Source: Seminavis robusta
Lineage: Eukaryota > Bacillariophyta > Bacillariophyceae > Naviculales > Naviculaceae
DNA: 64,000 nt
Assembly: GCA_903772945.1 (NCBI GenBank)
Contig: CAICTM010000399.1
Span: 1-64,000 of the forward strand
Direction: 5' to 3'
The translations under genes were made by a program, and so were the position numbers. Shown piece after piece: positions 12,262 to 23,047 of the stretch. The number at the start of each line of letters is the position of its first letter. The first letter of the stretch is position 1. The notes under the pieces were generated by a model, which saw only the letters and a list, made by a program, of their open reading frames with translations, was not told the origin of the DNA and searched no databases.

Positions 12262-13392
12262 ATGAAGTTTATCACCAATCTCTTGCTGTTCCTCATCCCA
12301 GCCTTGGCCATGGCTGCTGAAGACTCTGGACGTGACCTCCAGATCACCGACTGGCATGTCACTATTAAAACCCTTCAAGACCAAGGATTCACCTTTGAGA
12401 CTGGAACCGGTAATGGTGCTGCTAGTGCCAATATCAAGATTAAGGTCACTGACTTGTGCCGCAAGGATACAGCTAACCGCCAGGCTGTGGGCCACTGGTT
12501 TCCCACAACCAATGTAACTGGAATTGAAGTTGATCATGGTGGTATTATCAACAACCCCGGTGCAGACAATGCTGTGGACTTTCGATTCATTGAAGGAATT
12601 GCTGGAAACAATCTGATCTACAGGGATGCTGGTGATGCTGTCAATGCCATTGTGGAGTTCTGTGTTGAGGTTGGACTGTATGATGCTGATACCCTCATTG
12701 ACTATGCAGAAGTCCTTCTTACCTACAATGTTAATCTGGTTACCCAAGTTCCTGAGTTGACTGGTTACACTGTCACTCAAGCCGAGGACTTTACTGATGC
12801 TGAGGACACCAATCTCAGCTTTGATGGATCTCTCTTGGCATACTTCTGTGACCCTGATACCTACACCATTCTTACCAATGATGGTTCTGATGCTGTCACC
12901 ACTCAAGGAAGTACCCTCAACGTCTGCTTCAGGGTTGAAACAGGACAGTTCCAAGTCAAGGATATCATGGAGTTCACTGTCAAGAATGCTGAAGCTGCAG
13001 AGCCCTCTCAGCTCATCATCACGGAATCTCAACCTGCCTCCACCATCTTCTCCACCAAGAAGTGTGTTGATGAAGGAAATGATAACAATGTCTGTTTGGT
13101 TTCGTTCTTGTTGTTTGCTGACTTTTATGATTTTGAAGCCTTGACCTTGACTGGAGTTGGAAGCATTCTCTTGGAGCTTGGAGGAACTGCCACCGGTGGC
13201 CGTCGTTTGCGCAAGAATATCCAGATTGTGGATGGTCACCGCAAGCTTCAGAGTGAGGTGACTGAAACAGTTGATGTCCAGCCCCAGCCATTTGCCGTTG
13301 AGAAGCACCACGGTGCAGGATCCTCTGCAGACACTGCCATGGCCTCCCTTGCTGCCTTTGGGGCCATTGCCGGAGCAGCCTTGGCTCTCTAA
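12262..13392 (+). CDS. Secreted, probably GPI-anchored protein, paralogue B
   Basis: Single exon, 376 residues. Signal peptide MKFITNLLLFLIPALAMAAE, then SGRDLQITDW with an R-D-L motif at the position of R-A-L in paralogue A. The N-terminal half aligns with A at roughly half of positions (for example GTGNGAASANIKIKVTDLC against the matching part of A). From TGYTVTQAE to AVEKHH the two proteins are the same except for one residue (Asp here, Ala in A). The tail GSSADTAMASL plus a hydrophobic end again fits a GPI signal but differs from A. The 3' UTR is homologous to that of A but diverged. No known domain recognised; function unknown. Confidence 0.82.
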   Translation: MKFITNLLLFLIPALAMAAEDSGRDLQITDWHVTIKTLQDQGFTFETGTGNGAASANIKIKVTDLCRKDTANRQAVGHWFPTTNVTGIEVDHGGIINNPGADNAVDFRFIEGIAGNNLIYRDAGDAVNAIVEFCVEVGLYDADTLIDYAEVLLTYNVNLVTQVPELTGYTVTQAEDFTDAEDTNLSFDGSLLAYFCDPDTYTILTNDGSDAVTTQGSTLNVCFRVETGQFQVKDIMEFTVKNAEAAEPSQLIITESQPASTIFSTKKCVDEGNDNNVCLVSFLLFADFYDFEALTLTGVGSILLELGGTATGGRRLRKNIQIVDGHRKLQSEVTETVDVQPQPFAVEKHHGAGSSADTAMASLAAFGAIAGAALAL

Positions 13393-13637
13393 GCGAGTCG
13401 TCAAGAGTGACTTTTTTGGCACTGGCAAGAGTGCAAGGGTGATGAATGCGGAGGGCAACACAGAGGTCACTCGTGGAGGACATCCCAGAAAGGAAAAAAT
13501 GTGCATGTATACCAATAGAGAATGGTGAAGAATTCTATAGAGAAAAATGAAACAAATTTGCTGTTGCACCTCATGTAGCTAGCTCATGTAGCCAGCTAGT
13601 CCCCCGTTTACTACCAACAAAGAGAAGCATGCGGAAT

Positions 13638-14929
13638 TTAGATTACGTTGTCCTGAAACCGCTGCGGCCTTGTCGCCGTAGGCTCGGGGCGGCTCAATTG
13701 TGAAGGTACCCCCAAGAGGGGATCGCCCCATTGAGCCTGGCCTCGAAAGCATTGAAAACAGTGTATTGTCATCCTTGCCAGCACAGAGACCAGCGCAACA
13801 ATGGCGACGCTCATGAAAGCGGCAGCCACAATCGTCGCCGCGGTAGTGTTGACCACGGAGGCATATCGAATCCAAGCCGTGGCGACTGCCGCCAAGGGAA
13901 ATACGTACGCCCAGTATTCCCCCAAAACACCCGGTTCTCTCACAAACGCAGGTCCGATCCTAGCAAATAGCATGAAGAGTACCAAAATCCAGCCCAAGAC
14001 CATGGCTGCAGCGTTGTTGAATTTTGTGGGATCCCCGTCGAAGGTATCCAAAGCCACGATGCCAACAGAGGGAGGAGCCAAGAGCAGAGTCAAGGAAGGC
14101 GACCCTTTCATTGGCTTGGTACTGGAATGCAATCCATTCATGACGGCAATGGCTACTAATAGATAAAACACGGCGCCAATCCCAAAACAGAATTGAGGAA
14201 TAGCCAAACCCCACGTCGCTTCAATGTTTGTCCCAATTCCAAAATTGGCCAGCAGGAACCAACCAACTGTACTGAGCAAGAAAGGAGGCTTGGCGCTCGT
14301 GATGTTACTGTTGGGGTTGAACAACCATTTCGCGTAGACAAACTGTGTAATCAGTGTCTGAACACCAGACCCAGCCCGAAAACAATCTGGAGGGCCATTT
14401 CGGATGCATTGAAGCGATCAGGGAGGCCAATGGCCAACATGAGCATGATCAAATGAGGTGCATTCATGAAATGAACCCGAACGGGGTGCTGCCACTCCCG
14501 TACAACCAGTTCATAATGATAGTAGCATTTGTAGCAATAGCATGTGAACACCCAAGCAGCGACCAGTAGAGCCAGTAGCCACAGAATGCCATGGAGAGCT
14601 TCTGTGTTGGCGTTTGCCGCGTTGAAGATGGCACTCTTTCCCACGGACTTCCATAAAATGGCGTTACCCGCAAGACCCATAGAAATGCCAAAGGCGGTAT
14701 TCGGAATACGCATGATAACATGGCGAGGATACTCTTGAAAAGTAGCCTGTGGTTGTGGAGGCGGCGCTTGCTCTTCCGACGACATGGTGTTGTCGTCGGT
14801 GGAAGATTGTTTGGGGGCACCCAAGAGGTCGTCGCGCTGGTAGCTGCCAGAGTCAAAAGTGGAATATCCCCCGTCGGAGATCAACTGCTTTTGGGACCCA
14901 TCTGAACGTTGACGATTCCGATAGGACAT
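13638..14929 (-). CDS. SLAC1/TehA-family anion channel with an apparent frameshift
   Basis: Membrane channel of the SLAC1/TehA (voltage-dependent anion channel) family. Family hallmarks: PNTAFGISMGLAGNAILWK in the first helix, REWQHPVRVHFMNAPHL, LLAPPSVGIVALDTFDGD and FPLAAVATAWIRYA. About ten hydrophobic segments are spread over both parts. The Gln/Ser/Pro-rich N-terminus (about 70 residues) is cytoplasmic. The frame changes by one base near 14355-14362: the first part ends ...FGLGLVF and the second continues QTLITQFVYAKWLF, exactly where the family helix continues. No GT-AG intron of plausible length fits; only a 26 bp GT-AG interval exists, which would delete part of a helix. It could be an assembly error, a null allele or a pseudogene. 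The gene ends 245 bp from the convergent secreted paralogue. Confidence 0.82.
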
Positions 14930-15979
14930 CTCGCATGAGTTGTTTTAATGAAGAAGGAAGAGATAAAATGAGGACACATCGACACATTGACTTCAACAAC
15001 AAGAGCTCCTGTTCTCTGGTGGGAAACGGCTTGGGTCATCTTGCCTCAACGCGGAACCATTAGCCGATTTGGATCTATTCGAATGAATATTCGACTGATT
15101 CCGTTCGATTCATTATGCCTAATCTATCTTCTCTAACGGTACCGGTACCGGTACTGGTACCACCATGGTACGGTACCAGACACAGGTTCTGGTATGGGCC
15201 GGTTTCTCTGGCTAATAGCTACCGGTAGCAGCTAGGAGAGTATTGGAAAAAAGAGTAATAGATGAAAGCTGGTGGCGGTGGTGGTAGGTGCAAGCTTAGA
15301 GAAGGCGAAATTCGGGGTTTGGCAGCGGGTTCAACGGGAAAGACTGGGGAGCTGTGCGAGGGACGATGCGTTGGAGTTTGTGTGAGCCATGGCTGGAGGC
15401 ATTACTCCGCTACCAGTACGTGCGTTGACTTGAACAAAGTGCCCTGTTTGATTGCAAAACAGCATTTGCGAGGGAGTACGTGTACGTGTGTTGAGGTTTG
15501 TCAGCGCTGATTGAAGCGAGGTGTTGATCAAATGGAACTGTCGTTGTTTACAGGACTACGTTTCAGCATGATATCTACGTTCTGGCGAGTCAAAAAGCAA
15601 GAAGGAAAGTTATCAAACAAGTGGCCCACCTTAGGTGGCAAAACGGTACTGTATTTGGCTTGTTCCAAGGATGTCGGCGCCTACGGTAGGGCTCATCCCT
15701 ACAGTAGCCGTACCAGTGCATCATGTGGGGTGGTCGGTCTCGTGGCTGCGCAACGCTGGTCCTTCATGCTGATGAACGCCGCAGAAAAAGTCGCTTATGG
15801 CGGAAGAAGCTGCGGGAGAACGCTTCCCACAATAAGTCTTGAAGCTGATTTGACGCAAAACAAGGATCATTGCGGGCCAATGATGGTTGGCAGCCCAAAT
15901 CGGCGGAGCTAAGTGCAAGTTGATTGTTTGAATCACCACAAGTCACGCTTCTTTTCTCTCTGTGGTTCTTAGTCGATGG
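14930..15979. other. Intergenic spacer with palindromic GGTACC cluster
   Basis: About 1 kb. At 15138-15178 lies a dense run of GGTACC/ACCGGT palindromes, followed by further TACCGGTA copies near 15220. Open frames at 15262-15912 show no protein-like pattern. Confidence 0.5.
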
Positions 15980-17503
15980 TCACTTTTCATTCTTCCATGT
16001 AGAGTCTGTCGTTGAGCCATCATAACTTTGCCGTGCTGCAGTATCTTCCCCCGCTGCGGGAGAACTGGTGTCGTTTACATCCAGTCCGTTTTCTCGTATA
16101 TCACTGGTCCCGTTGACTGCTTCTCCTTCGTCACCTCCATACTCATTACTAGTCTCAATAGCAGAGCCCCCGGGAAAGGTAGCGCATCCGGCGTCTCCAG
16201 TGGTGAACGAAGGACTCATTTTGCCTGATGCCTGTTTCTCTTCTCCTGACAGATCGCCCTTTTGGCGAAACTGGGCAGAACTGTCCGGCTTGGCAGAATC
16301 ACCGGAGGCTTCCAGCGTACTCTGCTTGCTTTCTTGAGGTTCCGCAATCAGCCGGGATCTGCGCTGGTCAACCTCCGTGTTCTTTATTGTACTCCCCATG
16401 CTTCTCGAAACAACATTACTGATTGATGCGTGCCAGTGAGAAACGTCGTTCCTTGGTTGCACCTTGTCCCCATGGAGGGCGCGTCGAAATGCCCAAAACC
16501 TAGATTGGTCCGGGAAATCCTTTCGGGCCAAAAGATAGGATGGCCTCGCATAAATCAGAACATTCAGGAAGCCTTGGAGCGGGAGGGTGATGGACACAAC
16601 TACCAGCAAAGGATACAGGGTATCTTCGTCTTCTGCATGGAAATGTCTCATTTCGAATGATCGTAACAGAACTGATGGTAAAAAACAGAGGAAGAACGAT
16701 ACGACGTACAAGAAAGCTTGGGTTGCCACTGCCTTAATTCTCTTGCTCTGTTGCTGATTGAGTTGATTGCCAGCTGATGCGCCAACGGAGGAATGTAGAT
16801 AGGCCCTGCTCCGTCGGATGGTATGCCTAACATGAAGATAAACCATGATATTGCTGGTCAAGATGACAATAGAGATAATCAAGGTGGGGATGCCCGCAAA
16901 ACCCCAGCCGATGACAATCGATTCACAGCACACTGCATCTTCGCCAGGATTGCAGCCGCAGCCGTGCGGATAGTCGTATACCCAACAACCCATCCCAATC
17001 AAAAACTCGTTGTAGACACCCATCGCTGCACCAATAGTAGCAGTGACGAGGGGGTATCCAATGGAAAGAATGTGCATGAATGGCTCGACCCTTCTAGCAA
17101 GTTGCTGTTCCTTGACACCAAATCGAACTGTGAGAAGGAAGTACAAACTGAGAGATCCATTGTACCAAGTATTGCTAAAGGCAAACTGCTGGAAGAATCC
17201 CAGAGCACTACAACTTGCGTCATTCCCGAAAGCCCACACTCTTTGAGAAGTCTCGCTGGGCAAGAGAAATCCTTGAAGAGCAAGCGCGACACTGCTCACG
17301 AGATCACAGCAGCTGAGGCCCAGTAATATTCTGCGATAGGGACTTCTCTTTCTCGACGAAAGGACCATGTAGATAATGTTGGAACTTCCCCAAAGACTCA
17401 AAAGTGAGGAAACGATGACGATAATGTAGAGCGCCTTCTCCTGAGCGTCCGTGAGACTTGAGATGTCCTCACTTGGCAATCCGCTGTCCGCCTCTAGAGA
17501 CAT
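15980..17503 (-). CDS. Seven-transmembrane GPCR-like receptor
   Basis: Single-exon 507-residue membrane protein with seven hydrophobic segments at about residues 25-48, 60-82, 100-127, 143-166, 195-222, 262-286 and 298-322. The third segment starts with a Cys (ASCSALGFF) and extracellular loop 2 is Cys-rich (CGCNPGEDAVCC), as in disulphide-linked GPCRs. Loop 3 is basic (HTIRRSRAYL ... QSKRIKAVATQ). Segment 7 reads LQGFLNVLIYARPSY, which resembles the NPxxY region of cAMP-receptor/rhodopsin-like GPCRs. The 180-residue Ser/Thr/Glu-rich tail has many potential phosphorylation sites. Ligand and G protein are unknown. GPCR assignment rests on topology and segment 7. Confidence 0.75.
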   Translation of the reverse strand: MSLEADSGLPSEDISSLTDAQEKALYIIVIVSSLLSLWGSSNIIYMVLSSRKRSPYRRILLGLSCCDLVSSVALALQGFLLPSETSQRVWAFGNDASCSALGFFQQFAFSNTWYNGSLSLYFLLTVRFGVKEQQLARRVEPFMHILSIGYPLVTATIGAAMGVYNEFLIGMGCWVYDYPHGCGCNPGEDAVCCESIVIGWGFAGIPTLIISIVILTSNIMVYLHVRHTIRRSRAYLHSSVGASAGNQLNQQQSKRIKAVATQAFLYVVSFFLCFLPSVLLRSFEMRHFHAEDEDTLYPLLVVVSITLPLQGFLNVLIYARPSYLLARKDFPDQSRFWAFRRALHGDKVQPRNDVSHWHASISNVVSRSMGSTIKNTEVDQRRSRLIAEPQESKQSTLEASGDSAKPDSSAQFRQKGDLSGEEKQASGKMSPSFTTGDAGCATFPGGSAIETSNEYGGDEGEAVNGTSDIRENGLDVNDTSSPAAGEDTAARQSYDGSTTDSTWKNEK

Positions 17504-18254
17504 TGTTGTGCTTGTTCTTGACCGTCAAGACCTTTGTGCTTATGCCATTCTATGCCAAGCTATGGGAGCTCGGGTGGTCTGTCCGAGTTGAGTTGTTGCC
17601 TTGTGCGGGTGGTGTCGTTTTCGTTGTTGGATGGTCTGGCCTGCCTCTTTTGACTCTTGAACCTACCTGAAGACTGCATGGCCACATGTAGCTTGATGGA
17701 AGCAGAGTGACAGTTGAGTCGAGTGACTCAGTCGAGTGCGAGGCGACTGAATCGGACACTGAACATCCAAACACACTTGCGAACGAGGTCGCGGACTTGT
17801 CGTCGTACTGGAATTGCGGATACCTACCCTACTATTTAGAAATCCCCGCGATCATACGGGAATTTAGGGTCGCAGAACAGCAATGAGTTCCCTTAAAGTT
17901 GAGCACTCTTCGTCCTTTGGGGAGATTCTTTTTAAAGGATGGTACCGGTACCACAGCAGGTACGTACGCAATCCAAACGATGGGATCTCCAGCCCATGCT
18001 TACCGTAGCCAGCCAGTACTGCCATGATTTGGCAAAAGCCAGAAATGAATGTTTGAAGCGGCGTTTTGAATGCACGATACCTTGCGTTGTGTGAACTGAA
18101 CAATTGCACTGCCAGTGAAGGAGTCAAGTGCATGGATTGACAAGTGACAGAAGACCTTCACGCAGGAACTACGACTGCAGCAGCACCATGGCAGCCACAT
18201 AAAAGTTGCAAAAACTTGAATGAAAACTCTCTATCTGGTCAACTTCTCAGAGAG
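17504..18254. other. Intergenic spacer
   Basis: About 750 bp. It contains one ATGGTACCGGTACC-type palindrome near 17940. Nothing else recognised. Confidence 0.45.
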
Positions 18255-20216
18255 CTATTCCTTATCCCAGCTTGTGGCACTCTCATTGAGCCAAACATTC
18301 TCCAAATTTCTTCCCCAGTAGGGCCTCGAAATAAACATGGCAATAACAAAGAGTGTATAAGTCACCAGTGTAAAAAAGAAGAAGAACCGATCAATCTTCC
18401 GTAGGGAAATAGTGTACACCCATTTCCAGGCTCCAACTATAGTTTGTTGACCTGGTCCCACAGCTGGCAAATCCGTTTCCTCAACAGAGCTGCTCCTTTG
18501 CAGCTGCTGCTTCAAAGTAGTAAATTGTCCTGGGCCATTATCGGCACTAATCGATTGTGTATGCTGGGTCGGCCTGGCCTTTAGCATGTCCAAGTAACTG
18601 GCAGAGTTGTCGCAATCAACCACATCAGTGACTTGTTCATTACTGGAATAGTTGCCACGTTTTGAGGGATTGTGAAAAGGAGCATCCTTGTCTCTATCAT
18701 GATCTTCTTCTTCTCCAGACTTGCTGCCAGGCTGAGCTGCATATACAGATGCTTGCATTCCATCATAGATGCGGTTCCCACCTCCAGGTGACAACTGAGC
18801 AGCCTTATCCTCGCGCAAAAAGTAGATGTAACCAATTATGACAGATTCCACCAATCCCACAATCACCCAATAGAAGCTCCAACCAATGAATTTGTCTATC
18901 CATAGCCGTTCATTGCTAATGGGTATGGTGCCTCCAGTAGCAATTTGCTGGGCAACCACCACCAATGTCAAAGCCATGCCATAGCTGAGTCGTTCGCCCA
19001 CTCGAAGGTCCAGCAAGAATGTCCCCATGCTTACGTATGTAAGAATAATTGTTGGGACCTTTAGTGGAGTAGCAGAGTTGAGAAGATTTATCGTTGAAAA
19101 ATGAGGACACAATGGCAACGACAGATACAATTCAGAGCTGATGCTTCTTACCAGAAGATTGTTGACATAATATTTCTGAGATCTTTTGTAGTATAGATTG
19201 AAGTACAGGATAGTGTCCTCAAAGGCAATACCACTCTCAGATAACTCTGGAACAGGCAAATATTCATTGAATGTTGCTTGAAACTTCCCCTGGACAAGGC
19301 CTGTCCCATTGAAAAGGTGGTATTTGATTTGGCTTGGATCTTGTCGCACCCAAGGCCCAACAATGAACTGGCAACCCAGAACATCAAAAGGAATCTGGCT
19401 CAGACCAGAGAATTGGCAGAAAGCAGTGATCCCACCAAGACGATTCCAAATCACTGACCCATCATTATAGACCAGTGCTGATGTGTCTGGAAATGTTTGG
19501 ACACCCTGTACTTGATTGTAGAGGTCAATATCTGGTACCCAAATCTCTGTCTTTTCTCTATCTGATCCAGACCACAAGGAAACATAGCCAGCACAAGTGT
19601 CCTCCTCTAGGTCCCACTTTAGGCGTTCATCCTTCCACACAAGATGAAGACTGCACAAAATCTTGGCGGTTCCAGCCTGCACATCAATTTTTTCGACAGC
19701 ATGGGGTTCCAATGTAACCGTTACATCCAAGGGTGACTCAGGGCTTACAATAGGGGGGACAGCGGGATCATAATTTTGCAGTATCTTCTGTCGAATATTG
19801 GATTCGCATTGATACACTGGCACCCCTCCAACACAGCACTGCCAATAGAAAAAGCGAGTAGTGGCATCGCATTCTTCCACAGTTTGGGTAGCTTGCGCAA
19901 AATACTCCCACTCTCCACACGTAATATTGGGAGGCAGGTCGTCATCGGCATCATAACCAGGAACCTTGGAAGTAAGGATTCTGGCGCCTTTGCAGATTGA
20001 ACACATGGATGAATTGTATTGGTACTCTTGAAGCGACCGGGCCTTCCCAAAGAAAAAATCGGAGGGTATCGTGATTGAAGACGATCGCAATTCTCGTATT
20101 CGGCGCTGTATCATCTGTCTGGAAGGAGCATTCTTTGGTGGTCCTATGCGCTGTGGTACTGGTGTCGACACAGACAAACCCAGCAAAAACACAAGAGTGG
20201 CAAAGAGCATCTTCAT
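18255..20216 (-). CDS. Cys-loop pentameric ligand-gated ion channel, copy 1
   Basis: Subunit of a pentameric neurotransmitter-gated-type channel. Two exons: 20216-19152 and 19058-18255. The intron 19059-19151 is 93 bp with no in-frame stop. The start is placed at MKMLFATLVFLLGLSVS (signal peptide); an upstream Met at 20300 is less likely. The mature protein begins with a Cys-rich region of about 100 residues (CSIC, NITCGEWEY, YWQCC, VYQCESN) that is not part of the usual family. The channel ectodomain follows with EIWVPDIDLYNQ and the Cys-loop CQFSGLSQIPFDVLGC (14 residues between Cys, usual 13). M1-M3 lie after the splice (TIILTYVSMGTFLLD, GMALTLVVVAQQIATGG, WSFYWVIVGLVESVIIG). A cytoplasmic loop of about 150 residues precedes M4 (FTLVTYTLFVIAMFIS). 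Its inverted paralogue lies at 27420. Confidence 0.88.
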   Translation of the reverse strand: MKMLFATLVFLLGLSVSTPVPQRIGPPKNAPSRQMIQRRIRELRSSSITIPSDFFFGKARSLQEYQYNSSMCSICKGARILTSKVPGYDADDDLPPNITCGEWEYFAQATQTVEECDATTRFFYWQCCVGGVPVYQCESNIRQKILQNYDPAVPPIVSPESPLDVTVTLEPHAVEKIDVQAGTAKILCSLHLVWKDERLKWDLEEDTCAGYVSLWSGSDREKTEIWVPDIDLYNQVQGVQTFPDTSALVYNDGSVIWNRLGGITAFCQFSGLSQIPFDVLGCQFIVGPWVRQDPSQIKYHLFNGTGLVQGKFQATFNEYLPVPELSESGIAFEDTILYFNLYYKRSQKYYVNNLLVRSISSELYLSLPLCPHFSTINLLNSATPLKVPTIILTYVSMGTFLLDLRVGERLSYGMALTLVVVAQQIATGGTIPISNERLWIDKFIGWSFYWVIVGLVESVIIGYIYFLREDKAAQLSPGGGNRIYDGMQASVYAAQPGSKSGEEEDHDRDKDAPFHNPSKRGNYSSNEQVTDVVDCDNSASYLDMLKARPTQHTQSISADNGPGQFTTLKQQLQRSSSVEETDLPAVGPGQQTIVGAWKWVYTISLRKIDRFFFFFTLVTYTLFVIAMFISRPYWGRNLENVWLNESATSWDKE

Positions 20217-20590
20217 CGTCGTCGTTTGAAGGTCTTTGTTGTGGCACTGCGGTTGCTTTTTCGCCTTCGGATCGTGGTGGTGGGGTGGAACGGTTCTCAT
20301 CAGTTACTAGTCTATTTTAAAATAGGTAGTACCGGTACTGGAGTACAGGCGCAGGGAACGAACGACGGCGGCAAGGGTTTGGGCAGGTTAGGGAAGAGGA
20401 TAAAAAATGGATCTTTCTTTCGGAAAAGCCAAACCTCCTCTCCGAGAACATCATCGAAGTGCAGTGCGATATCTTGAAGCTTCGGCCTCCGGGGACGAAG
20501 ACATCAATGAAAGAGACCTCACCGTGCACACAAAGTGGACAATAGGTACCACCAGTAGTTGTCATCAGCAAGAGGACGCAGAGCACAGCC
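20217..20590. other. Divergent spacer, channel/MATE
   Basis: About 370 bp between two head-to-head genes; contains one ACCGGTAC palindrome near 20330. Confidence 0.45.
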
Positions 20591-22388
20591 ATGGCACCCA
20601 CCGAAGAAACCAGCCTTCTCGCCAAGTCGGAATATGGCAAGATTGTACATGTAGGTGGAGAGCAGGAGCCCGAGTTCAAGTGTGAACATCCTCCACTCCA
20701 AAAGGATATCCATGACACCATCTACCTCGCTGGTCCGATCTTTGCTGCCATGTTGAGTTGGGTTGGAGTAAGTACTGTAATTTTTGAGATGCTGTCTTGT
20801 AGAGGGATTTTCTGCGATATCCTGTCTCTGATGATCTTTGTTCTTTCTTCTCTATAGATGAAAACAACAGACACGGCACTCCTTGGGCACGTCAGTGCGG
20901 ATGCCCTCGCTGCCGCTGCTCTGTCGGATTTGTGGACCATGTGCACAGGAGTGCTCATCCAAGGACGAATTTTGAGTGTCTTGTGCGGAGCTGCTGTCGG
21001 TGCCAACAATCCAAAACTGGCCGGAATCTACTTGCAGGTGTCCTACTTTGTTTTGGCTGGTTTGTGCATTGTCGTCTTCATCTGCTGGTGTCTTACGGGC
21101 GTTGTCTGGAAGGCCTTTGGATCCGATCCTGAAATTGCAGAGATGGCAGGATTCTATGCAAAAGTATTGGCATTATCCATTCCAGGGCAACTGATCTTCT
21201 CCCAATTGTCTCAGTTCTTCCAGGCTCAGCGCATCATGTATCCTGAAGGTAAGTGCTCTGGCAGCGGCCTTTCCCAATGAGTCTATCCTTGATCATGTGA
21301 ACTCAACACAGACACATGTGGCTCCTCTCTCCTACTACTTGTTCTATTCTTCTTCAGTCAATGCTAGCTTGGCGGCTTTGTTTCTAAACCTTGCTCTAGG
21401 ATTGATCTTTGTGTTGGGATGGCCCTTTCCCGATTATGGAGGTTATGGGTTCCCGGCATGCCCGACTGTTACGACCACTGTCGTTTACATCCAGATTATC
21501 ATTTTCTATGTGGTCTACATCCTCATTCAAAAGTTGCACGAACCTTGCTGGGGCGGTTGGAGCTTCAAGGAAATAACCTGGGAACGTATCAAGACGTTTT
21601 CAGACTTGGTATGTTCACTTTTCCAATGCATATATATGGAGTGACTTGGTTTTCATGTGTGCTGCTTGCAGCACTCATTGTCGCCGTCTCATCTGATCCA
21701 ACCTCTATCATTATTTCCACAACAGTACTTCCCTGCTGCATTTGGGATGGCATCTGACTTTTGGCGTGTTGCCGTAGTTGGTGCCATTGCTGCTGATCTC
21801 GGAGAACTCCAGGTGGCTGTTTTCAACACATCGTACCGTGTCATGTGGATTTGTCTTGTCTTGGTGACTGCCCTAAGCAGCGCCGCTGGGATCAAAATGA
21901 GCCAGAGGCTTGGAGATATGGACCCAAATGGGGCCAAGCAAGCAGGCGAGGTTGGCATTGGCCTTTCGTTTGCGGTTCTTCTTGTCATTATTATTGGTGT
22001 ATACTTCAAAACGCGAATGTTTGGGAAAATTTTCACGCACGATGAAGAGTTTTTGGATATCTTTGAGTCTACCAGGGTTCCTTTCTGTGTCACCCTGTTC
22101 ATGATGAATTTCAGTGTTGCCATTGAACGAATCCCTTACAGCATGGGAAGAACCAAGGAGGTGTTTTGGATGGGGTTGGTTGCGAGCTGGGGTGCACAAG
22201 TTCCTGGTGTCTATCTGCTGACAACCTACTGGCGAGAAGACCTTTTCGGATTGTACACTGGCATGGCGATTGGATACACCGTGTTGGCATTGCTTTATGG
22301 ATATGTGTGTGTTACGAGCGATTGGAAAAAGTATGCATTGATTGCTCGCCAACGCTCAGAGGTATCAGACACGCCAGATGTGCCCTAG
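20591..22388 (+). CDS. MATE-family efflux transporter
   Basis: Multidrug and toxic compound extrusion carrier, an ion-coupled exporter of organic cations. Four exons: 20591-20767, 20858-21248, 21358-21608 and 21726-22388. The phases join as LSWVG-MKTTDTALLGHVS, RIMYPE-VNASLAAL (split codon) and KTFSDL-YFPAAFG. About twelve hydrophobic segments are seen. MATE hallmarks: TALLGHVSADALAAAAL after helix 1 and AQRIMYPE-V before helix 5. LGELQVAVFNTSYRV and RLGDMDPNGAKQAG fit the start of the second repeat. The N-terminal tail is about 45 residues and polar. Location (plasma membrane or vacuole) cannot be read from the sequence. I preferred the acceptor at 21357 over 21311 because only it keeps the frame. 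Confidence 0.9.
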
Positions 22389-23047
22389 CTGATTGTTTGT
22401 ACAAGCCACAACTATCAAATAGTATTGTATGACAGGTTAGTGATTTGCTATACAATTTTTTGGGTAGCACTTAGAATTCTAGCAAATCTATAGAGATAGA
22501 GGCAGCACAAAGAAAGCCTGGATTATGCACTCCATCCCATGCAGGGCGGCCAATCCGGTCGCCTTTTTCCTGGGAGCGATGTCTTTGTGTGTCTGTGGTG
22601 TCCCTGTAAGTTTGTTCTCTTGCTGCTGTTGAGCTTGCTGTTTGGTGTTGTGAATTTTGACCATCTTTCGTGAGTGCGTGGTTGCTTTTGGTTTGTTTTC
22701 TTGGTTTCCTTCTTTATTTTGTGCCAGCTTCATTTTTTTTAAAAATCCTTTGATTTGATTCGATTCCAGTCCTGCCAAGACCTACGGTATCCACGTCAAA
22801 ACCTGAGTGGGCGAGACCTGCCTCTTTACATGTACGGGGTGTTTCTCTTTACGGGACTGCAATCAGGGACTAAATTAGGGGGAGATCTTGTGGATCGTTC
22901 TTGGATCTTTCAAAGAATCTTTTGCATCGCGCTACACAGCTTCCGGCCACCGGTAGCTACATGTACTAGCCGGGGTCATTTCACACACAGCACACCACTG
23001 CCATTTCTCACAATCCTCTTCAAGAAAGAAAGAAAAGCAAAGCAACC
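22389..23047. other. Intergenic spacer
   Basis: About 660 bp; T-rich near 22600-22750 and a short homopolymer run. No gene recognised; it includes the metacaspase promoter. Confidence 0.45.

Noticed and set aside
12241-13569. 442-codon open frame antisense to secreted paralogue B
   Set aside because: It is the mirror of the sense gene, and the matching antisense frame exists for the paralogue at 9933-10526; the sense frame has the signal peptide and conserved Cys.
14358-14383. 26 bp GT-AG interval as an intron of the SLAC1-type gene
   Set aside because: Shorter than any other intron here and would remove half of a conserved helix.
15262-15912. Open frames in the spacer after the SLAC1-type gene
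   Set aside because: Short, overlapping on both strands, no protein-like pattern.
21297-21357. Using the AG at 21311 as MATE acceptor
   Set aside because: It breaks the reading phase; the acceptor at 21357 keeps the frame and restores the helix.
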